The notes beneath the pieces are model-generated. The model was not told where the DNA came from. It did no database searches and saw only the letters and a list, made by a program, of their open reading frames with translations. A DNA stretch of 5,079 nucleotides from Mucilaginibacter sp. (lineage in GTDB: Bacteria; Bacteroidota; Bacteroidia; Sphingobacteriales; Sphingobacteriaceae): positions 1 through 5,079 of the forward strand of contig JAQBNY010000136.1 of NCBI GenBank assembly GCA_028288315.1, read 5' to 3'. Position 1 is the stretch's first letter; each line of letters opens with the position of its first letter. Made by a program: the position numbers and the translations under genes. Shown here in pieces: positions 1 to 5,079 of the stretch.

Positions 1-159
1 GCAAAAAGCTATAAAAGGCAAATAACCTATATATTTTGCTGGCGAATTTTGATCTATATTAAGAAATTGGAAAGTATAAGTAATTATAATAGAGACCACT
101 ACATAAATCAAAGCCCACTTGGTAGCAATTTTAGTAGAGTTAACTGAAAGATTTTCCAT
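1..159 (-). CDS. DUF4199-like integral membrane protein, N-terminal fragment
   Basis: This is the first 53 codons of a gene cut by the left edge, reading from ATG at 159 with no stop. The product begins MENLSVNSTKIATKW and has a hydrophobic segment at about residues 16-33 (ALIYVVVSIIITYTFQF). After a short polar turn (NIDQNSPAK), a second hydrophobic stretch starts (YIGYLPFIAFC). This two-helix opening, with a short Asn/Ser/Lys-rich head, resembles DUF4199 membrane proteins of Bacteroidota, a family of unknown function. I recognise it from the pattern, not from a search. It begins 29 bases after the stop of the acidic protein on the same strand, so it is probably the fourth gene of the operon. 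The start fits: an A-rich leader without a Shine-Dalgarno precedes it, and no earlier in-frame start is needed. Family assignment is moderate; that it is a real membrane protein gene is fairly sure. Confidence 0.72.
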   Translation of the reverse strand, partial: MENLSVNSTKIATKWALIYVVVSIIITYTFQFLNIDQNSPAKYIGYLPFIAFC

Positions 160-188
160 TTGTTATTGTTTAGGTTTATATTTTATAT

Positions 189-857
189 TTAGTTAAAGCT
201 AACTAATATTTCTAAAACCGCCATATCAAATGATTTATTTACAGCGTTGGCCGCTATGGTCTCTCTATCCTGCGCTGTTGGTTTAGTATTTTGAAAGAAA
301 CACATCATTGGGTAAAACAGTTCTTTTACTTCAGAATCATCAGAAATAGTTTCCGCTACCTTTTTTATCTCGGCTACAGGGCTTTCAATTAATATTTGGT
401 TGGCAATAACGGGCTCATAAATGCGGTATTCATCTTGAAATTCGTCTTCATCAACCAATAAAAACTCTTTAAGATAATCCTCAAGTTCAGGCTCAATACC
501 TTCATCCTCGCATTCGTTAAGATACAATAACAGGTTTAGCAACTCGGTGCCACGGTCAAGTGTTTGCTCCTCAATACTTTCCCATTCTGGGGTTTCCAAA
601 TAATCGTCTTCCAGTTTTTTAACATCCTCACTAAAGAAATTGATCATAAGCAGATCAAAAAAAACTTCACGCAATTCTTCAACCCGTGGGTTGTTATCAA
701 ATATTTCGTCAAGCAAATTTACCTTGGTTAAGAAGTCATCATCAGATACAAACACCTCTACAAATTTTGCGTTAAGCGCTACAGCATCAAAACTGCTGTA
801 TGTTGAATAAGCTTGTAATGCACTGGTAATAGCTAACGTTACTTTTTGGTCAATCAT
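189..857 (-). CDS. Conserved-looking hypothetical protein, strongly acidic, cytoplasmic
   Basis: A complete 222-residue protein that I cannot assign to a family. By hand count it has 52 Asp+Glu against 16 Lys+Arg, about 23% acidic and strongly negative overall. The acid is densest in two stretches, about residues 77-97 (KKLEDDYLETPEWESIEEQ and beyond) and 114-148 (NECEDEGIEPELEDYLKEF, then VDEDEFQDEY). There is no signal peptide or membrane span. The remainder alternates Leu/Ile/Phe with acids, suggesting an all-alpha, possibly repeat-like soluble fold, and the C-terminal third (residues 160-222) is less acidic. No catalytic motif is evident. Its ATG lies only 8 bases after the stop of the dihydroorotase-like gene, and its stop lies 29 bases before the next start, so it is almost certainly co-transcribed and may be translationally coupled to the upstream gene. 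A binding or adaptor role towards the upstream pseudoenzyme is possible but is only inference from context. Confidence 0.88.
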   Translation of the reverse strand: MIDQKVTLAITSALQAYSTYSSFDAVALNAKFVEVFVSDDDFLTKVNLLDEIFDNNPRVEELREVFFDLLMINFFSEDVKKLEDDYLETPEWESIEEQTLDRGTELLNLLLYLNECEDEGIEPELEDYLKEFLLVDEDEFQDEYRIYEPVIANQILIESPVAEIKKVAETISDDSEVKELFYPMMCFFQNTKPTAQDRETIAANAVNKSFDMAVLEILVSFN

Positions 858-865
858 GGTTTTTC

Positions 866-2119
866 TTAAAATTTAGATAGTTGATTATTATTGCAGGTTA
901 ACAAAACTTTACCTGTTAAGTTCTGTCCCATAAAAGGAGAATTGTAACTTTTAGACCGGTTTTCACTGCGGGTGTACTCCCATTCGGCACTGTCATCTAA
1001 CAATACAAAATTAGCCTTTTGCTCTTCAGCAATTACCGGCACTTTTATATTTAAGATTTTACGAGGATTTATTGAAAGCTTTTCCACTATCAGTTCAACA
1101 GGCAAACCAGCTTTAATAACTAATGAAAATGCTGTTTGCAAGCCAATTATCCCATATTCGGCCACTTCAAATTCTACATCTTTAAACTCTATTTCATGCG
1201 GCGTATGTTGTGATACAATAGCATCAATAGTGCCGTCCTTTAAACCGGTTATAAGCGCATCAGCATCGCGTTGTGTGCGCAGCGGGGGTTTAACCTTATA
1301 CAGGCTATCAAAACCCATTAGGGCCTCGTCTGTTAGCACCAAATTATGTACAGCAACATCGCAGGTTACTTTTAATCCTTTCCGTTTGGCTTCTCTTATC
1401 AGTTCAACAGAGCGTTCTGTAGATATAGTGGTAAAATGAATTTCAGATCCGGTATCTTCTGCGAGGTAAAGGTCACGGGCAATCATTAATTCTTCGGCAA
1501 GTGACGGAATACCTTTCATGCCCAGCATAGTGCTTACCACACCTTCGTGTACTTTGGCTTTACCGGCTATGGAAGTATCTTCCGGATAGGATATTACCTT
1601 AGCACCGAAACCTTGTACATAAAGCATGGCGCGTTCCATTAAACCGGCATCCTGCACAGGGCGGTTACCATCTGTAAAGGCTTTTACACCGCTTTTGTAC
1701 ATATCATACATTTCGGCCATGTCCTTGCCTTCGCGCTTATTGGATATAGTTCCCAGTGGATAAATATCAACCAGGTTGTTGTTAGCGCGGTTAAGCAAAT
1801 ATTCTACCTCGGCTTTTGAATGTACCGGCGGATGTGTATTAGGGGTAAGCGCAATGCCTGTAAAGCCACCTGCTGCTGCTGCAGCTGTACCAGTTTGCAA
1901 GTCCTCCTTTGTCTCTAAACCAAGTTCGCCTATATTACAGTTTAAATCAAAAAAACCAGGAACCAGATATTTTCCTTTTGCATTAATAGTTTCGGCATCG
2001 TCAGTTAGTGATGTACCAATTTTTGTAATTACTCCGTCTTTAATTAAGATATCAGTTACCTGTTTATTAAAAGGCGATGCGGGGTCAATAACAGTGGCGG
2101 ATTTGATAAGCAAATTCAT
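866..2119 (-). CDS. Dihydroorotase homologue (class I, PyrC-like), probable catalytically dead pseudoenzyme
   Basis: The 417-residue product has normal length and fold for a class I dihydroorotase of the amidohydrolase superfamily, and automatic pipelines would probably call it pyrC. Family landmarks in order: N-terminal beta domain (1-52), VPGFFD (53-58), AAAAAGGFTGIALTPNT (79-95), KAFTD (146-150), ARD (214-216), KPPLR (277-281), IIGLQTA (324-330), INP (350-352) and the C-terminal SKSYNSPFMGQNLTGKV region (389-405). The metal ligands are gone. HxH is N60-C-N62. The Arg of HxHxREPG is Gly64. The His of the usual HCED is Tyr178 (SYPED). The His of the usual QHVST is Thr231. The Asp of the usual TDHAPH is Gln304 (SQHTPH). 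Asp150, Asn94, His305 and His308 remain. Family knowledge: zinc chemistry needs these ligands, and inactive homologues such as Pseudomonas PyrC' act as assembly partners of aspartate transcarbamoylase. No pyrB or other pyrimidine gene is adjacent. The reading frame is intact, so it is not a decaying gene. Family is sure; inactivity is very likely; role is unknown. Confidence 0.93.
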   Translation of the reverse strand: MNLLIKSATVIDPASPFNKQVTDILIKDGVITKIGTSLTDDAETINAKGKYLVPGFFDLNCNIGELGLETKEDLQTGTAAAAAGGFTGIALTPNTHPPVHSKAEVEYLLNRANNNLVDIYPLGTISNKREGKDMAEMYDMYKSGVKAFTDGNRPVQDAGLMERAMLYVQGFGAKVISYPEDTSIAGKAKVHEGVVSTMLGMKGIPSLAEELMIARDLYLAEDTGSEIHFTTISTERSVELIREAKRKGLKVTCDVAVHNLVLTDEALMGFDSLYKVKPPLRTQRDADALITGLKDGTIDAIVSQHTPHEIEFKDVEFEVAEYGIIGLQTAFSLVIKAGLPVELIVEKLSINPRKILNIKVPVIAEEQKANFVLLDDSAEWEYTRSENRSKSYNSPFMGQNLTGKVLLTCNNNQLSKF

Positions 2120-2147
2120 TATCGCTGTTTAAGGTGGGTTTATGTTG

Positions 2148-4199
2148 TTAAACGGGTTGCGTGGTGTTGCTTTTATCAGTTTTATAGAAACGTATAAGCA
2201 ATATTTCGGCAGCCAGAAATAACAATGCCAAAATTATACAAAGTTTCCATAATTGCAGCCCTGAATTTGCCGGGCCGTTAATTCTGTTTGTATTTAAATT
2301 ATTTCCTTGTAACAAGGTTGCTTGCCGGGCGAATAAATTTTCCAGTTCATTATTATTTAAATAGCTCAGGTCAGATTCGCTTCTGTTATCATTAAAAGCC
2401 AATACAGCTGCTGTGCTATCCTGTTTTTTAAGATCGTAAATACCGGTTTCCTTCAACTGATCCGGCAAGTAAAGCAATGTGCTTCCCTCCTGTTGCTGCA
2501 CATCAGGGATAATGGTTTGTGAACCTTTAACCATTTTTAATAATTGTTTTTCTGTTGATTGCAGCGCTATGGTTTCAATTACCTGATTATTTCCTAATGT
2601 ATAAAACAAAGGCTGATCATGACCGCTCAGGATAGCTACTCTAAACATTACAGGTACAAAAAGCGCATGTACGGGCAGGTTACTAAAAGTTTCATCCAAG
2701 GGTACAGCACACAAATATACTTTACCTTTTCCACTATTATATCCGTCCCATACAGGCTGCCCTGTTTGTAATTTCATGAGATAGCTGCCCGATTTGGCTG
2801 CCGGACTTAAACTATAATATTTTTTTACTTGTGGCAGATCGGGGTTTTGAGGAAATGCCTCGAAAGTATTCTTAAATACCGGGCTTTGCAGATTAATAGC
2901 CGACACCTTAGTGGCTTCAGTTACTACTCTTTCCGGGTAAGCCGCACCCATGGGCTGTAAGAAGGCTCTGTAGCTACTTATATCTGCCTCTGCCGAAGGG
3001 AATACCATTAGTGTACCACCTTTGCTTACATAGCCTTTCAACTGTTGTGCTAACCCATCCGAAATGTTTTTAATATCGCTTAAAATTATAAGCGGGTATG
3101 TACTTAAGCCGGCATAGTCTACATTGCCATCCTGCACACGTTTTGTAGCAAAAAACGGATCAGTGGCAAAAACGGCGTTTAAGTATTTATTGGGTATGCC
3201 ATCATCAATTAAAAGTATGGGCAATTGTTTGTTAACATTAAAAGAGAAATAAAAGCTGTTATCAAACTTTATAGGGTTATCCTGCAATTGTATCTCGCCG
3301 CGCTGCCAACCGGCTTGTAAACCCGAAAAGGTAAGCGTATCTGTTTGGGCCGAACGTGCGTTTATTGTAAAACTTCCAATGGCCTTTTGTACACCGTTTA
3401 TCATCAGCTTTAACGGTATTTGCTCTGCAGGCTTATCTGCATAATTGCGAAGTTTAACTACAAGCTTTTCACTTTCACCGGGGCGATGGGTGGCATTTAG
3501 CAACCCAACCGAATCAACAGCCACATTAGGCAGGGCGTTGGCTTTAAGTTGTACCAGATTAACAGGGATGTTATCATTTACCTTGTCAGCTAATTTACCG
3601 GCAATGTTCTTCTGAAAGTCTGAGATGATACAACTGCTTTTAACCGCTCCTGCCTGCATATTCAGCAAACTTTGCTGCCTTGCTGTTATCTGGCCTATAG
3701 TTTTGCTTTGCGGACTAATCTTTACCGCATCTACCATATCATTAAATTCATCTCTGTTTAATAATCGCTGGTGCTTACCTTCAAAATCTTGCGTTAATAG
3801 CTGAAAACGGTCATTTATAGAATAGGCCGAAGCTATTTGTTTGGCCCTTTGCCTGGCCTCGTCAAGCAGACTACCCTCTCTGTTAAGCGTTTGCATTGAG
3901 TAAGAGTTATCTACAAAAATGCTTACCACCTGCTGTTTGTCGGTATTAGCATCATCCTTTTTTGATATATAAGGTCTTGCAAAGGCAAACACTAAAAATA
4001 ACAGTGCCAATAGTCGTGCAGCAAGTATCAATCTTTCTTTTAGGTTTCTGCGACTTGCTTGCTGCTCCTGTACCTCTTTCAAAAACTGCACATTACTGAA
4101 CAGTACTTTTTTATACCGCCTAAAATTAAACAGGTGCACCAGTACGGGTATGGCCAGCGTTAACAATGCAAACAGAAAAGTAGGATATAAAAAATGCAT
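2148..4199 (-). CDS. BatA-type membrane protein with von Willebrand factor A-like periplasmic domain
   Basis: The 683-residue product opens with the two-anchor BatA N-terminal domain: TM1 at about 5-24 (FLYPTFLFALLTLAIPVLVH), a basic loop 27-57 (RRYKK, SRRNLKER), and TM2 at about 58-76 ending FAFARPYI. The basic loop should be cytoplasmic, placing the bulk (about 78-650) in the periplasm. A VWA-like domain follows, with the metal-site motif DNSYS (97-101, DxSxS) after VVSIFV, and a later ISDF (192-195). Residues 225-320 look like a beta-sandwich. Residues 326-420 (LPILLIDDG; YPLIILSDI; GYVSKGGTLMVFPS) resemble a glutamine-amidotransferase-like flavodoxin fold without an obvious nucleophile Cys. 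A final TM at 651-670 is followed by a short tail. The family belongs to the Bat (Bacteroides aerotolerance) group; exact function is not established, and this long form is distinct from plain BatA. It is first in the minus-strand block, 28 bases before the dihydroorotase homologue. The start is supported by the anchor beginning at once. Confidence 0.92.
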   Translation of the reverse strand: MHFLYPTFLFALLTLAIPVLVHLFNFRRYKKVLFSNVQFLKEVQEQQASRRNLKERLILAARLLALLFLVFAFARPYISKKDDANTDKQQVVSIFVDNSYSMQTLNREGSLLDEARQRAKQIASAYSINDRFQLLTQDFEGKHQRLLNRDEFNDMVDAVKISPQSKTIGQITARQQSLLNMQAGAVKSSCIISDFQKNIAGKLADKVNDNIPVNLVQLKANALPNVAVDSVGLLNATHRPGESEKLVVKLRNYADKPAEQIPLKLMINGVQKAIGSFTINARSAQTDTLTFSGLQAGWQRGEIQLQDNPIKFDNSFYFSFNVNKQLPILLIDDGIPNKYLNAVFATDPFFATKRVQDGNVDYAGLSTYPLIILSDIKNISDGLAQQLKGYVSKGGTLMVFPSAEADISSYRAFLQPMGAAYPERVVTEATKVSAINLQSPVFKNTFEAFPQNPDLPQVKKYYSLSPAAKSGSYLMKLQTGQPVWDGYNSGKGKVYLCAVPLDETFSNLPVHALFVPVMFRVAILSGHDQPLFYTLGNNQVIETIALQSTEKQLLKMVKGSQTIIPDVQQQEGSTLLYLPDQLKETGIYDLKKQDSTAAVLAFNDNRSESDLSYLNNNELENLFARQATLLQGNNLNTNRINGPANSGLQLWKLCIILALLFLAAEILLIRFYKTDKSNTTQPV

Positions 4200-4227
4200 T
4201 AATACTTATGCCAATTGGATACAATGC

Positions 4228-4269
4228 AAATTTGCAAATTTATGTGGAGATTTTGAGTGTAGATTTCAA
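4228..4269 (-). promoter_or_regulatory. Candidate Bacteroidota promoter for the minus-strand operon, overlapping palindromes
   Basis: On the minus strand TAAATTTG (4242 to 4235) matches the Bacteroidota -7 consensus TAnnTTTG exactly. A TTG at 4269-4267 could be the -33 element, but its 24-base spacing is slightly long. Transcription would start around 4225-4231, leaving a leader of roughly 30 bases before the ATG at 4199. The same bases form a perfect 14-bp palindrome AAATTTGCAAATTT (4228-4241), which overlaps a perfect 12-bp palindrome TGCAAATTTGCA (4225-4236). This could be a repressor site or only AT-rich coincidence. No comparable match was found before the plus-strand gene. Confidence 0.35.
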
Positions 4270-4305
4270 CTATGCAGATCAATTGTTATTAGGTAAGATG
4301 CATCA

Positions 4306-4364
4306 CGCAAAGACGCTAAGACGCGAAATCATAACTAAACACTTTGCGTCTTAGCGTCTTTGCG
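4306..4364. repeat. Perfect 19-bp inverted repeat (hairpin) built of degenerate 8-bp units
   Basis: The left arm CGCAAAGACGCTAAGACGC (4306-4324) and the right arm GCGTCTTAGCGTCTTTGCG (4346-4364) are exact reverse complements, separated by 21 bases. The stem can extend inward by one G-T and two A-T pairs. Each side also reads as three 8-mers: GCAAAGAC, GCTAAGAC, GCGAAATC (4307-4330) and TTTGCGTC, TTAGCGTC, TTTGCGCG (4343-4366). It is more GC-rich than the surrounding intergenic DNA. Similar CGCAAAGACGC-type sequences recur in many bacterial genomes as dispersed REP- or MITE-like elements (from memory). It lies between two divergent starts, 107 bases upstream of one and 82 of the other, so it is not placed as a terminator. 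No T-run follows either arm. Confidence 0.8.
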
Positions 4365-4445
4365 CGAAAATTATTCCCCATCAACTTAATAGATAAGAAT
4401 ATCAAATCATCCAAACAAAAACTGTTGCTCAGTTTTTATCTTCAC

Positions 4446-5079
4446 ATGAATTGGCATATCGGTTGTTCGGGTTTTCATTATAAACATTGGCGCGGTACTT
4501 TTTACCCTGAGAAATTGGCCATGACCAAATGGTTTGATTTTTACTGCCAGCATTTTAGTACGCTGGAGCTAAACGTTACTTTTTACCGTTTCCCCCAGCT
4601 TTCCTTTTTGCAAACATGGTATCAAAAAAGCCCGCCTGAGTTTAGGTTTGCGGTAAAGGCACCTCGGGCTATTACGCATTACAAAAAATTTAATGACACG
4701 ACTGAGTTACTCACCAGCTTTTATGATACTATAAACGATGGACTGAAAGAGAAGCTGGGCCCTGTACTATTCCAGGTACCGCCAAGCTATAATTATACTG
4801 AAGAAAAACTGGATAAGATACTTAACGCACTGAACCCGGCTTTTATGAATGTGCTGGAGCCGAGGCACGTAAGCTGGTGGCGCGATGATATCTATCAAAA
4901 ACTTGCAGATAATAATATAACTTTTTGCGGGATGAGCCATCCTACCTTGCCAGATGAGGTGATACAAAACACTCCGGTTGTATATTACCGTTTCCATGGT
5001 GTGCCTGATCTGTATCGTTCGCCTTACTCACCTGAGGATTTGAAAAGAGTAGTTGAAAGTATTAAGCAAAACAAAAAAA
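4446..5079 (+). CDS. DUF72 (YecE-like) TIM-barrel protein, C-terminus cut by window edge
   Basis: The frame is open from ATG at 4446 to the window end: 211 codons with no stop. Family landmarks in order: IGCSGFHYKHWRGTFYP (5-21), FSTLELNVTFYRFP (37-50), FRFAVKAPRAITH (67-79), LGPVLFQVPPSY (104-115), NVLEPRHVSWW (135-145) and VVYYRFHGVPDLYRSPYS (178-195). These are the standard DUF72 blocks. Members are usually about 240-260 residues, so only the last 30-50 residues should be missing. DUF72 is predicted to be a TIM barrel with a conserved polar pocket, and its biochemical activity is not established. The start is secure because the first conserved block begins at residue 5. The leader is A-rich with no Shine-Dalgarno, as usual in Bacteroidota. 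It is divergent from the BatA-type gene and probably independently transcribed. In the EFRH-P block, Phe and Pro are replaced (E138-P139-R140-H141-V142). Confidence 0.93.
   Translation, partial: MNWHIGCSGFHYKHWRGTFYPEKLAMTKWFDFYCQHFSTLELNVTFYRFPQLSFLQTWYQKSPPEFRFAVKAPRAITHYKKFNDTTELLTSFYDTINDGLKEKLGPVLFQVPPSYNYTEEKLDKILNALNPAFMNVLEPRHVSWWRDDIYQKLADNNITFCGMSHPTLPDEVIQNTPVVYYRFHGVPDLYRSPYSPEDLKRVVESIKQNKK

Noticed and set aside
972..1439. 155-codon open frame on the plus strand
   Set aside because: It lies wholly antisense within the dihydroorotase-like gene; its Ser/Thr-rich translation has no domain pattern, while the opposite strand encodes clear family motifs.
1867..1888. CTG/GCA triplet run as a microsatellite
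   Set aside because: It encodes the Ala stretch before GGFT that is normal in class I dihydroorotases, so coding constraint explains it.
866..2119. Reading the dihydroorotase homologue as a pseudogene
   Set aside because: The frame is uninterrupted and of full family length, and non-catalytic landmarks are well kept; the changes hit the active site selectively.
1776..2132. 118-codon open frame on the plus strand
   Set aside because: Antisense to the 5' part of the dihydroorotase-like gene; its Ala/Pro/Val-rich product is an artefact of the AAAAAGG-coding stretch on the other strand.
2131..2222. Shine-Dalgarno-like AAGGTGGG followed by a 26-codon open frame (2142-2222) on the plus strand
   Set aside because: It is antisense to the junction of two real genes, Bacteroidota rarely use such sites, and the peptide shows no hydrophobic or toxin-like pattern.
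4306..4366. Hairpin as a rho-independent terminator
   Set aside because: Both flanking genes start, not end, next to it, and neither side has a T-run after the stem.
4306..4366. 8-bp repeated units as a CRISPR array
   Set aside because: The units are contiguous, degenerate and far too short, with no spacers.
4767..4997. 76-codon open frame on the minus strand
   Set aside because: Antisense to the well-supported DUF72 coding sequence, with no recognisable features.

Overview
The window looks like chromosomal DNA from a low-to-moderate-GC member of the Bacteroidota, most likely a Sphingobacteriaceae-type bacterium (Mucilaginibacter or Pedobacter relatives). The reasons are a BatA-type two-anchor membrane protein, a DUF4199-like membrane protein, a DUF72 protein of Bacteroidota flavour, and A-rich start regions without Shine-Dalgarno sequences. 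The genus is an inference from family resemblance; no marker gene is present.

Layout. Four genes lie on the minus strand and read right to left as one tightly packed block. They are a 683-residue BatA/von Willebrand-type membrane protein (4199 to 2148), a 417-residue dihydroorotase homologue (2119 to 866), a very acidic 222-residue protein of unknown function (857 to 189), and the first 53 codons of a DUF4199-like membrane protein that runs off the left edge (159 to 1). The gaps are 28, 8 and 29 bases, and no terminator-like structure is seen between them, so they are probably one operon. On the plus strand, divergent from the block, a DUF72 (YecE-like) gene starts at 4446 and runs off the right edge.

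The 246-base divergent intergenic region (4200-4445) holds two structures. A pair of overlapping AT-rich palindromes sits on a candidate Bacteroidota promoter for the minus-strand block. A perfect 19-bp inverted repeat with a 21-base loop is built from degenerate 8-bp units. No stretch over 300 bases lacks a gene.

The most interesting point is that the dihydroorotase homologue keeps the class I fold signatures but has lost nearly all the metal and substrate ligands: the HxH pair is NxN, and the later His, His and Asp positions are Tyr, Thr and Gln. It is very probably a pseudoenzyme. It is encoded with membrane and stress-type proteins rather than with pyrimidine genes, which suggests a structural, regulatory or binding role rather than pyrimidine synthesis. 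How the four proteins cooperate cannot be read from the sequence. The arrangement is compatible with a periplasm-facing membrane protein working with cytoplasmic partners.
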